Of a stretch of 64,000 nt of DNA, positions 47,455 to 54,667 are shown piece by piece; position 1 is the stretch's first letter; every line of letters starts with the position of its first letter. The DNA lies in contig CBDIHH010000007.1 of NCBI GenBank assembly GCA_965279095.1, positions 248,001-312,000 on the forward strand, read 5' to 3'. Below the pieces are notes generated by a model. It saw nothing but the letters and a program-made list of their open reading frames with translations, was not told the origin of the DNA and searched no databases. Made by a program: the position numbers and the translations under genes. Source of the stretch: CBDIHH01 sp965279095 (lineage in GTDB: Bacteria > Pseudomonadota > Alphaproteobacteria > Caulobacterales > Caulobacteraceae).

Positions 47455-48507
47455 GTGATCGCCTCCCCCGCCCTGCGCGACCGCCCTGCCCCCGCCCCCG
47501 TCGGCGGCTTCTTCGCCGTGCATGAGCCCCCTCTGGCCGCGCGCGGGCCAAGCGTGCTGGCGGCGTGGACGCAGGGCCGGCCCTGGGCGGCCTTCGTCAA
47601 CGCCCGCTCGGCCTTCGCCGCCCTGGCGGCATGCTTCCCCGAGGCGGCGGTCTGGCTGCCCGCCTATGTCTGCGCCGATCTCGTCCAGCCCGGCCACGCC
47701 GGCCGGCTCCGCTTCTACGGCTGCTCCGACCGGTTCGAGCCGGACCTGACCGCCCTGGACGAGGCGGCGGCCGGCGACCTGGTGCTGCTGATGGCGCCGT
47801 TCGGAATGCCGGTGGACCCCGAGGCGCGGGACTTCGCCGCCCGGCGCCCCGACCTGCGCTTTGTCGAGGACCGCGCTCAGGCGCTGGCGCCCGAGACCGG
47901 GGTGGCGGGCGCCTGGCGCCTCTACAGCCCGCGCAAGCTGCTGGGGGTGGCCGATGGCGGCCTGCTGATCGCGCCGGACGCCGACGCCCCCCTCCCCCGC
48001 CCCACGACCGACGCCGACGGCGACGCCCTATGGACGGCGCCCCTCTTGCGCCAGGCCGATCCCGAAGGCCGCGACAACGCCCGCTGGCACGGGGCCAACC
48101 AGGCCAAGGAGGCCGCCATGGCGGTCTCGGCCCAGGCGATGACCCCGCGCAGCCTGGCCATCCTGGAGCGCACGTCCCTGCAGGCCCTGGCGGGGCCGCG
48201 CCTTGGCAACTGGCGGGCCCTCGACCAGCGGCTGGCCGCCTGGTCCGCCCTGCCGTCGGACGGCGCCTCGACGCCCCTGGGCTATGTGCTGCGGCTGGAT
48301 CCGCCCACGCGCGACCGACTGCTCCGCGCCCTGCATGGGGAGCGCATCTTCGCCGCCGTGCACTGGCCGGCGATCGCGGCCCCCGCCGCCGACTTCCCCC
48401 GCGAGGCCGCGTGGACGCGGCAACTGCTCACCCTGCCCTGCGACCACCGCTACGGCCCCGCGGACATGGACCGCATCGCCGGCCTCGTCGAAGGGGTGCT
48501 CGCATGA
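47455..48507 (+). CDS. PLP-dependent aminotransferase-fold protein (divergent DegT-like)
   Basis: The 350-residue product starts at GTG 47455 after AATAGGACG. It is diverged but keeps DegT-like landmarks: FVNARSAFAALAAC (phosphate-binding start), LPAYVC, an Asp that would face the pyridine nitrogen (D139 in FVEDRAQAL), and a Lys in the Schiff-base position (K161 in YSPRKLLGVADGG). Catalysis is therefore plausible. The C-terminal part is shorter than in DegT enzymes. Together with the first aminotransferase it gives the operon two PLP-fold proteins. Its stop overlaps the next start (ATGA). Substrate not known. Confidence 0.75.
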   Translation: MIASPALRDRPAPAPVGGFFAVHEPPLAARGPSVLAAWTQGRPWAAFVNARSAFAALAACFPEAAVWLPAYVCADLVQPGHAGRLRFYGCSDRFEPDLTALDEAAAGDLVLLMAPFGMPVDPEARDFAARRPDLRFVEDRAQALAPETGVAGAWRLYSPRKLLGVADGGLLIAPDADAPLPRPTTDADGDALWTAPLLRQADPEGRDNARWHGANQAKEAAMAVSAQAMTPRSLAILERTSLQALAGPRLGNWRALDQRLAAWSALPSDGASTPLGYVLRLDPPTRDRLLRALHGERIFAAVHWPAIAAPAADFPREAAWTRQLLTLPCDHRYGPADMDRIAGLVEGVLA

Positions 48508-49412
48508 TCCATCCCTACGCCCGCGCCGACTACGCCGGCAGCCTGACCCATATCGGCGAAGCCTTCGCCGTGGACGAATGGGGCGGGCAGGTGCTGGCCC
48601 GGCCCACCCCCGACGGCCGCCACAGGGACGCCATGGGGACCTATCCCCTGACGGTGATCGCGGCGGAGGCCGACGTCGCGGGGGGTCTGGAGCGGATGCG
48701 GGCGGCGGGTCTGGTGTCGGTGGTCCTGGTGCTCGACGACCGGCTGCGGCCGTCCCTTGATAGGCTCGCCTCGGCCTTCGACTTCGTGCGGCCGTTCAAG
48801 TCGCACCATCTGCATGACCCCGGCGTGGGCCCGGTGGCCTACGCCAAGCACCATCGCTACGAGGTGCGCCGCGCCCACGCCCGGGCGGCGGCGGCCGAGA
48901 TCGACCTGGCCGATCACCTGCCGGCCTGGGCAAGCCTGTATGCCCAGCTCGCCGCCCGCCACGCCGTGGGCAGCCTGCACGCCTTTGCGGACGGCCACCA
49001 CGCGGCCCTGGCGCGGCTGCCCGGCGTGCGGACCTTCGGCGCCTTCGTGGAGGACCGGCTGGTCGCCGCCCACCTGTTCGTCCTCCATGACGGCTACGCC
49101 GTCAGCCACCTGGCCGCCTCGTCGGCCGAGGGCTACGAGACCGGCGCCGCCTATGCCGTCAACGACCTGGCTGTGGCCGTGCTCGGGGGCGCCGGCATGA
49201 CGATCAACTTCGGCGGCGGGGCGGGCTTCGTCGACGATCCCGCCGACGGGCTGGTCCGCTTCAAGAAGGGTTTCGCCAACACCACCGCCGCCTCCTACCT
49301 GTGCGGCAAGGTGCTGGACCCCACACGCTACCGGGCGATGAGCGCCGGTTATGAGGCGGGCGGTTTCTTCCCGGCCTATCGCGGCGTTCGCCAGAAGGAA
49401 CTCGTCCCATGA
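48504..49412 (+). CDS. GNAT-fold transferase (FemAB/BioF2-like)
   Basis: The 302-residue product begins MIHPYARADYAGSLTHIGEA at ATG 48504, overlapping the previous stop. A C-terminal GNAT/FemAB-like acyltransferase domain is indicated by FGAFVEDRLVAAHLFVLHDG, YAVNDLAVAVLGGAGM, then FNFGGG-like INFGGGAGF and FKKGFANT. FemAB-like enzymes transfer aminoacyl or acyl groups, often in exopolysaccharide or peptidoglycan-like pathways. The assignment is moderate because the N-terminal half is not recognisable. It again overlaps the next gene by 4 bases. Confidence 0.7.
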   Translation: MIHPYARADYAGSLTHIGEAFAVDEWGGQVLARPTPDGRHRDAMGTYPLTVIAAEADVAGGLERMRAAGLVSVVLVLDDRLRPSLDRLASAFDFVRPFKSHHLHDPGVGPVAYAKHHRYEVRRAHARAAAAEIDLADHLPAWASLYAQLAARHAVGSLHAFADGHHAALARLPGVRTFGAFVEDRLVAAHLFVLHDGYAVSHLAASSAEGYETGAAYAVNDLAVAVLGGAGMTINFGGGAGFVDDPADGLVRFKKGFANTTAASYLCGKVLDPTRYRAMSAGYEAGGFFPAYRGVRQKELVP

Positions 49413-49969
49413 GCATCAAGGGCAAGGTGGTCACCCTGCGCGCGGTGGAGGAGGCGGACCTTTCCACCCTGCACCGGTGGGGCAACGACCCCGACCTGTG
49501 GGCCATGCTCGGCGGCTGGCGCTTCCCGAGCTCGATGCGACAGACTCAGGCCTGGTTCGAGGGCCTGGCCGGCGATCCCCTGAACCAGCGCTTCGCCATC
49601 GACCTGCCCGGGACCGGGCTGGTGGGCACGGCCAACCTGGTGGACATCGACTGGAAGAACAACCACGCCTTCCACGGCATGATGCTGGGCGACACCGCCA
49701 TGCGCGGCCGGGGCATCGGCGTCGACGTGATCATGGCGACCATGCGCTACGCCTTCGACGAGCTGCACCTGGCGCGGCTGGACGGCTCGATGATCGCCTA
49801 CAACGAGGCCTCGCTGGCGGTCTATTGCGGCAAGTGCGGCTGGCAGGTCGAGGGCCGCCAGCGCGACTGGTACTATCGCGGCGGCCGCTACTGGGACCGC
49901 GTCATCGTGGGGGTGACGCGGGACGACTACCGCGCCCTCATCGACGCCAACGGATACTGGACCGCATGA
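49409..49969 (+). CDS. GNAT-family N-acetyltransferase (RimJ/PseH-like)
   Basis: The 186-residue product is a classical GNAT: LRAVEEADLSTLHRWGNDPD, the acetyl-CoA loop RGRGIGVDVIMATMRYAFDE, and NEASLAVYCGKCGWQVEGRQ. This arrangement matches RimJ/RimL and PseH-type enzymes that acetylate N termini or amino-sugar nucleotides. Beside two aminotransferase-fold genes it most likely acetylates the amino group they install (inference). Start and stop both overlap neighbours by 4 bases (ATGA at 49409-49412 and 49966-49969). Confidence 0.88.
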   Translation: MSIKGKVVTLRAVEEADLSTLHRWGNDPDLWAMLGGWRFPSSMRQTQAWFEGLAGDPLNQRFAIDLPGTGLVGTANLVDIDWKNNHAFHGMMLGDTAMRGRGIGVDVIMATMRYAFDELHLARLDGSMIAYNEASLAVYCGKCGWQVEGRQRDWYYRGGRYWDRVIVGVTRDDYRALIDANGYWTA

Positions 49970-50898
49970 GCGCCTGGACCCAACTCGGCCTCGTCTTCAC
50001 CCCCGACGGCCAGCGCGACTGGTCGCGCAGCCACGCCCAGGCGCCGGCCGCCATCGTCATGGGCGACCGCATCCGCGTCTATTACGGCACGCGCAACGCC
50101 GAGAACCGCAGCCGCACCGGCTTCTTCGAGGTGGACCTCGCGGACCCCACGAAGCTGCTCTACGACCATGACCAGCCGGTGATCGACTTCGGCAAGCCGG
50201 GGACCCACGACGAGGACGGAGTGATCGCCAGCCAGATCGTGCGGGTGGGCGATGTGCTGCGCATGTATTACGGCGGGGTCAGCCGCGGCGGCCATGTGCC
50301 CTACCGGATGTCGGTGGGCCTGGCGGTGAGCACCGACGGGGGCCTCACCTTCGAGCGGGCCTACGAGGGGCCGGTGATCGACCGCACCCCGCACGAGCCC
50401 TACATGACCATGGCCCCAAACATCATGCGGCGGCGCAAGGGCTGGATCTGCTGGTACGGCTCGGGCACCGGCTGGGTGCAGGTCGAGGGCAAGTTCGAGC
50501 CGACCTACCAGATCAAGCTGGCCTATTCCGACGACGGCCTGACCTGGCGCCAGACCAACCGCGTCTGCATCCCCAAGCTGGATGAGCTGGAGGCCAACAC
50601 CCGCCCGGCGGTGCTGAAGACGCACGGGGGCTATGAGATGTGGTTCTGCTACCGCTCCAGCAAAAACTACCGCGACGGCGACGGCTCCTACCGCATCGGC
50701 CACGCGACCTCGGTGGACGGGATCGACTGGACCCGCCAGGCCGACCCGGCGGGATTGGCGCCGACCGGCCAGGGCTGGAACGCGGTGACCATGGCCTACC
50801 CCAGCGTGGTGGAGGCCGACGGCCGCCGGATCCTGTTCCACAACGGCGACGGCTTCGGCAAGACCGGCGTCGGCGTCGCCGTCCAGGAGCCCGCATGA
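49966..50898 (+). CDS. Five-bladed beta-propeller protein (GH43/GH130-like)
   Basis: The 310-residue product shows repeated blade motifs typical of glycosidase propellers (DRIRVYYGTRNAENRS, LRMYYGGVSRGG, GWICWYGSGTGW, YEMWFCYRSS) with SDDGLTWR, STDGGLTF and SVDGIDWTR turns. It resembles the sugar-phosphorylase or glycosyl hydrolase families found in polysaccharide clusters. The catalytic acid residues cannot be fixed without a structural alignment. There is no signal peptide, so it is cytoplasmic. It overlaps both neighbouring genes (ATGA). A role in modifying or sensing the operon's glycan-like intermediate is a reasonable inference. Confidence 0.78.
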   Translation: MSAWTQLGLVFTPDGQRDWSRSHAQAPAAIVMGDRIRVYYGTRNAENRSRTGFFEVDLADPTKLLYDHDQPVIDFGKPGTHDEDGVIASQIVRVGDVLRMYYGGVSRGGHVPYRMSVGLAVSTDGGLTFERAYEGPVIDRTPHEPYMTMAPNIMRRRKGWICWYGSGTGWVQVEGKFEPTYQIKLAYSDDGLTWRQTNRVCIPKLDELEANTRPAVLKTHGGYEMWFCYRSSKNYRDGDGSYRIGHATSVDGIDWTRQADPAGLAPTGQGWNAVTMAYPSVVEADGRRILFHNGDGFGKTGVGVAVQEPA

Positions 50899-51956
50899 CC
50901 ATCCTCGTCTTCCCCTCGGCCCTGGAGGCGGCGGGCCGTTTCGCCCGCGAGGCCAGGCAATGGGGCCGCCGCGTGGTCGGCGCCTCGTCCCTGGACGCCG
51001 ATCCCAACGCGCCCCTGTTCGACGCCTGGGCGCGCCTGCCCTACATCGGCGAGGACGGCTTCTTCGCCGCCCTGGCGGACCTCGCCCGGCGCGAGGGCGT
51101 CACCGCCCTCTACACCCCCCACGCCCCGACCTTCCATCTCTTGGAGCCTGTGCTCGCGGCCAAGGTTCCTGGGCTGGAGCTGATGGGGCCGGGGCCCTTC
51201 AAACGGCAGATGGACCGGGTGACCGGCGCCCTGGACGAGGCCCGCGCGGCGATGGCGACGGTCGAGCGCTACGCTGGCGGCCCCTCGCCCCTGCCCGTCG
51301 CCCTGCTGGCCGCCGTCCTGGCCCAGGTGGAGACCATCCACGGGGAATGTTCGCGCGAGAAGGTGCTGGCCCTGTGCGGCGTGGTCCCGACGGCGCCGCA
51401 GGGCGATATCGTCGAGATCGGCGCCCTGTTCGGCAAGAGCAGCTATGTGCTGAACCGCATCGGGGCCGCGCGGGGGATCGGCGCCACCCTCTGCGTCGAC
51501 CCCTGGGACCTCGGCCTCTCGGTCCAGACCGACGCTCCGGTGCATATCCAGGAAGCCTCCGGCGGCTGGGACTGGGAGGTCGTCCACCAGGGCTTCCTGG
51601 TGGCCATGCTCGGCTGCGCGGCGCCGCCGTTCAACTATCTGCGCATGACCTCGGCGGACGCGCGCGCCCGCTATGCCGAGGGGAGCGTGACCTCACCGGA
51701 GTTCGGCAGCACCGCCCTGGCCGGATCCATCGCCGTCCTGCACCTGGACGGCAACCACGACGAGGCGGCGGTGGCCGAGGACTACGCCCTGTGGGGCCCC
51801 CTGGTCGCCCCCTGCGGCTGGATCATCTTCGACGACTACCACTGGCCCCACGGCGACGGCCCGCGCCTGGTGGCGGACCGGGCGATCGCGGCCCTGGGCG
51901 CGCGGGTGGCAAGGCGGTTCGTGGGCGGCGGGGCGATGTTCGTGCAGGTGGGTTAG
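50895..51956 (+). CDS. Methyltransferase-fold protein with N-terminal pre-ATP-grasp-like domain
   Basis: The 353-residue product begins MTILVFPSALEAAGRFAREA and SLDADPNAPLFDAWARLPYI, which looks like the N-terminal Rossmann part of ATP-grasp or carbamoyl-phosphate synthetase-like proteins. It is followed from about residue 170 by a Methyltransf_24-type domain: DIVEIGALFGKSSYVL as SAM motif I and AVLHLDGNHDEAAV, then WIIFDDYHWPHGDG. The junction of the two parts is unusual. It closes the operon; its start overlaps the propeller stop (ATGA) and a palindromic repeat follows. The substrate is unknown. Confidence 0.78.
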   Translation: MTILVFPSALEAAGRFAREARQWGRRVVGASSLDADPNAPLFDAWARLPYIGEDGFFAALADLARREGVTALYTPHAPTFHLLEPVLAAKVPGLELMGPGPFKRQMDRVTGALDEARAAMATVERYAGGPSPLPVALLAAVLAQVETIHGECSREKVLALCGVVPTAPQGDIVEIGALFGKSSYVLNRIGAARGIGATLCVDPWDLGLSVQTDAPVHIQEASGGWDWEVVHQGFLVAMLGCAAPPFNYLRMTSADARARYAEGSVTSPEFGSTALAGSIAVLHLDGNHDEAAVAEDYALWGPLVAPCGWIIFDDYHWPHGDGPRLVADRAIAALGARVARRFVGGGAMFVQVG

Positions 51957-51962
51957 TGCTTG

Positions 51963-52148
51963 TACTCCTCCCCCCTTGTGGGGGAGGGGGACCAGCCGAA
52001 GGCTGGTGGAGGGGGCAGCGCCGCCGTCTCATGAGACGTTGCGTAGCAATGATCGCCTTGCAGCCGTAGCGATGCCCCCTCCACCGCCCTGCGGGCGGTC
52101 CCCCTCCCCCAGTCCCCTCGCTTTCGCGAGGGTCCGGGGGAGGAGTAC
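51963..52148. repeat. Palindromic repeat block, family C (copy 2)
   Basis: Outer arms TACTCCTCCCCC and GGGGGAGGAGTA flank two internal hairpins (CCAGCCGAAGGCTGG and CCGCCCTGCGGGCGG). It fills most of the 266-bp gap after the biosynthetic operon and probably acts as terminator there. The related block at 61675-61844 shares the outer arms. Confidence 0.8.
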
Positions 52149-52222
52149 GGTGCACGTCGACGGGAGGCCAGCGCCAACAATCCCCCTTACAAGCTCACCA
52201 TTGAGTGGTTTAGGCTCGCCGC

Positions 52223-52780
52223 ATGGGCCTATTGACCTTCAGCCTCAACGTCACCTTGGACGGCTGCGTCGACCACCAGGAGGGGGTCGTCGACGAGGAG
52301 ACGCATGCCTTCTTCACCCGCCTTCTGGACGAGAGCGGGGCGATGATGTGGGGGCGGGTCACCTATGAGATGATGGAGGGCTACTGGCCGGCCGTCGCCC
52401 GCGGTGAGGTGGCGGCGACGCCGGCGGTCCGCGACTGGGCCGTCACGCTGGAGGCCAAGCCGAAATATGTGGTGTCGTCGACGCGGACGGATTTTGCGTG
52501 GACCAACAGCCACCACATCGCCGGCGACCTGCGCGCAGGCGTGCAGAGGCTGAAGGACGCGACCCCTGCCGGCGTGCTCCTGGGCAGCGGCAAGCTGGCT
52601 GTGGCGCTGGACCGGCTGGGTCTCATCGACGAGTACAGGTTCCTCGTGCATCCCCGGATCGCCAGCCACGGGCCGAGGCTGTTCGAGGACGGGCTGGCGG
52701 CGACGCGTCGGCTGGAGCTGATCTCGGCCAGCCCGATGCGGTGCGGCGCGGTGGCCCTGCACTACCGGCGCGCGGGCTGA
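52223..52780 (+). CDS. Dihydrofolate-reductase family protein (RibD C-terminal type)
   Basis: The 185-residue product has the RibD_C/DHFR-like fold: LLTFSLNVTLDGCVDHQEG at the start, MMWGRVTYEMMEGYW, YVVSSTRTDF, GVLLGSGKLAVALDRLGLIDE and LVHPRI. This family of stand-alone reductases (YwjB/YyaP-like) is widespread and mostly uncharacterised. It is set apart from neighbours by palindromic repeats on both sides, so it is probably monocistronic. Confidence 0.88.
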   Translation: MGLLTFSLNVTLDGCVDHQEGVVDEETHAFFTRLLDESGAMMWGRVTYEMMEGYWPAVARGEVAATPAVRDWAVTLEAKPKYVVSSTRTDFAWTNSHHIAGDLRAGVQRLKDATPAGVLLGSGKLAVALDRLGLIDEYRFLVHPRIASHGPRLFEDGLAATRRLELISASPMRCGAVALHYRRAG

Positions 52781-52802
52781 GGCGGGGCGGGCAAACGCCT
52801 TA

Positions 52803-52896
52803 CCCGCATTCCCCGCGGAAGCGGGGACCCAGGTTTATGCGGCTCCGGTCACACCTGAGGCTAAGCCTGGATCCCCGCTTCCGCGGGGAGTGCGGG
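52803..52896. repeat. Palindromic intergenic repeat, family A (copy 2)
   Basis: The arms match the copy at 1952-2045 almost base for base; only the central ~44 bp differ. It lies between convergent genes (DHFR-like and zinc-ribbon methyltransferase) and ends 12 bp before the latter's stop. Confidence 0.85.
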
Positions 52897-52907
52897 TTCA
52901 AGTTTAC

Positions 52908-53930
52908 TCAACCCGCCTTGGTCGCCGTGCAGATGTAGTAGAACTCATAGACCTGACTGACCCGCACGTCCGTCAGGGACGGGGGAAACTGATCCACCGG
53001 GCAGTGGTGGATGACGTTGTGGCTGGAGAGCACCTTGGCGAAATAGGCGCGCTCGATGGGGGTGGCGGCGTCGTACATCTGCTCGTCGAGGAACAGCAGG
53101 GTGGCGCCCGGCTTGGCGACGCGGGCCATCTCGGCGATGGCCTTCGGGGGGTCGGTGAGGCCGTTGACGGCGCCGTAGCTGAGCACCACGTCGAAGCTGT
53201 CGTCCTGGAACGGCAGGGCCATGGCGTCGCCGACCACCAGGTCCACGGCGACGCCGGCGCGGCTCATCATCTCGCTGCCTTGGCGCAGCATGGTTTCGGA
53301 CAGGTCGACGGCGGTGTAGTCGGCGTCCAGGTCCATCCAGCCGTGCTTGTAGAGGGAGTTGCAGGAGCCGGTGGAGACGTCGAGCACCTGCAGCCGGCGC
53401 CCGGCGGCGCGCAGGGGCGCCAGGACGCGGGCGTGGACCTGGGGGAAGGTCTCGGCGGGGACGTATTTGTGCCTCTGCAGCGACAGCCAGGCCGGCAGGG
53501 CCAGCAGCAGCAGGTCGAACAGGTAGCGCTGGCGGCGCAGGGCCCAGATCAGGGCGGCCAGAACCGCCGCGAGGACCAGGGCGGCGGGCAGGCCGTCGGG
53601 GATCGTCAGGAGACGGACGATGGCGGCCACGAGGCCGATCAGCATGACCCAGGTCGCGGCCCAGGTCAGCCAGTGCGGCCAGGCGATCGCCCAGGGGCGC
53701 ACCGGCATGACGATGAACGGCATGGTGAACTGGTAGAAGCGACCGAAGACGCCGTCATAGAAGGTGTCGCGGAGCTTGCGGTCATGGGCGCCGACGGCCG
53801 CCTCGACGAACAGCTTGGGCATGCCGGCGACGCAGGCATAGGCCTGGCCGCAGGTCTCGCAGCGCCAGCGAGTCGAGGTCGTGGCGAAGTGGGCGCCGCC
53901 ACACTTCGGGCATTTGTATTTGCCGCTCAT
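52908..53930 (-). CDS. Membrane-anchored class I methyltransferase with N-terminal zinc ribbon
   Basis: The 340-residue product starts with a CxxC...CxxC zinc ribbon (C7, C10, C24, C27), followed by two to three hydrophobic segments (about residues 84-106, 114-131 and 137-150). A methyltransferase domain then runs from about 175 with motif I VLDVSTGSCNSLYKHG and DLSETMLRQG, VVGDAMALPFQDDSFDVVLS and VAKPGATLLFLDEQ. Motif I is slightly atypical (DVSTGSC for DxGxGxG). It is the last gene of the GT41 operon, overlapping the oxygenase gene by 4 bases, and would act at the cytoplasmic membrane face. Substrate unknown. Confidence 0.85.
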   Translation of the reverse strand: MSGKYKCPKCGGAHFATTSTRWRCETCGQAYACVAGMPKLFVEAAVGAHDRKLRDTFYDGVFGRFYQFTMPFIVMPVRPWAIAWPHWLTWAATWVMLIGLVAAIVRLLTIPDGLPAALVLAAVLAALIWALRRQRYLFDLLLLALPAWLSLQRHKYVPAETFPQVHARVLAPLRAAGRRLQVLDVSTGSCNSLYKHGWMDLDADYTAVDLSETMLRQGSEMMSRAGVAVDLVVGDAMALPFQDDSFDVVLSYGAVNGLTDPPKAIAEMARVAKPGATLLFLDEQMYDAATPIERAYFAKVLSSHNVIHHCPVDQFPPSLTDVRVSQVYEFYYICTATKAG

Positions 53931-54667
53931 GAGGCGGGATCGAAATAGGCGTACGTGGCGACCCAGCGGCCGTCGTCACGCGACCAGTCGAACTTGTCCT
54001 GCAGGTCGGTCTGGGTGACCCAGTGGTGGTGGTCGTAGCGCCAGACGCAGATGTCGCCGATCTCCTGGCGCATCTCGAGGTCGACGACCTCGCCGTCGAT
54101 CTCGAAACAGGTGCCGCCGTTGCGGAAATCACGTCCCCTCTGCGAGAGGGAGACGATGAAGCCGAGCTTCTGAGGGGCGAGGTTGTGCCAGTGCCGGCCG
54201 AAGAAGCCGCCGCCGGCCGGATACTGGATCAGCTGCGGGTGCACATAGGGGCCGGCAGGGGGAACCAAGAGGTCGGTCTCATAGCCGGTCAGGCCGTTGT
54301 AGAGCCGCCGCAGGGGCTCGAACAGGGCCCGCAGGGCTGCCTCGGCGGCCGGCGGCAGGCCCGGCAAGTCGTGGAAGTTGTAGTCATGGAAGACGTGCGG
54401 CGCCTGCTGCAGCCGCGATACCATGGCCCGGCGGCGGTGGTAGTTGGCGCGAAAATCGTCGGTGTCCGCCGCCGGCGTCTGGCGGCCCCAGTCGGCGACG
54501 GCGGCGGTGGCGGCCGACAGCAGGGCGGGCGGGAAGGCGCCCTTGAGCATGACCAGCTGGGCCTGGTCCATCACCCGGCGGGTGATCTCCTCCAACGCCA
54601 TGTCGGTGTCGATGACCCCGCCCTTCAGGCGGGCGCCGACCTCGACGATGCGGCTCTCGGCGCTCAT
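53927..54667 (-). CDS. 2-oxoglutarate/Fe(II)-type oxygenase (jelly-roll)
   Basis: The 246-residue product resembles phytanoyl- and prolyl-hydroxylase-like jelly-roll oxygenases: HPQLIQYPAGGGFFGRHWHN, then QKLGFIVSLSQRGRDFRNGG, DGEVVDLEMRQEIGDICVW and RYDHHHWV. The metal site would be H159 with a second ligand nearby and a histidine of the DHHH cluster (213-215). The usual HxD is HWH-N here, so the acidic ligand is missing or replaced, as in some halogenases. It overlaps the GT41 gene (54664-54667) and the methyltransferase gene (53927-53930), so the three are translationally coupled. Confidence 0.78.
   Translation of the reverse strand: MSAESRIVEVGARLKGGVIDTDMALEEITRRVMDQAQLVMLKGAFPPALLSAATAAVADWGRQTPAADTDDFRANYHRRRAMVSRLQQAPHVFHDYNFHDLPGLPPAAEAALRALFEPLRRLYNGLTGYETDLLVPPAGPYVHPQLIQYPAGGGFFGRHWHNLAPQKLGFIVSLSQRGRDFRNGGTCFEIDGEVVDLEMRQEIGDICVWRYDHHHWVTQTDLQDKFDWSRDDGRWVATYAYFDPAS

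Noticed and set aside
45504..51956. Pseudaminic or legionaminic acid pathway
   Set aside because: A DegT aminotransferase and a PseH-like GNAT are present but no PseB dehydratase, PseG hydrolase or PseI/NeuB synthase, so the standard pathway is not encoded here.
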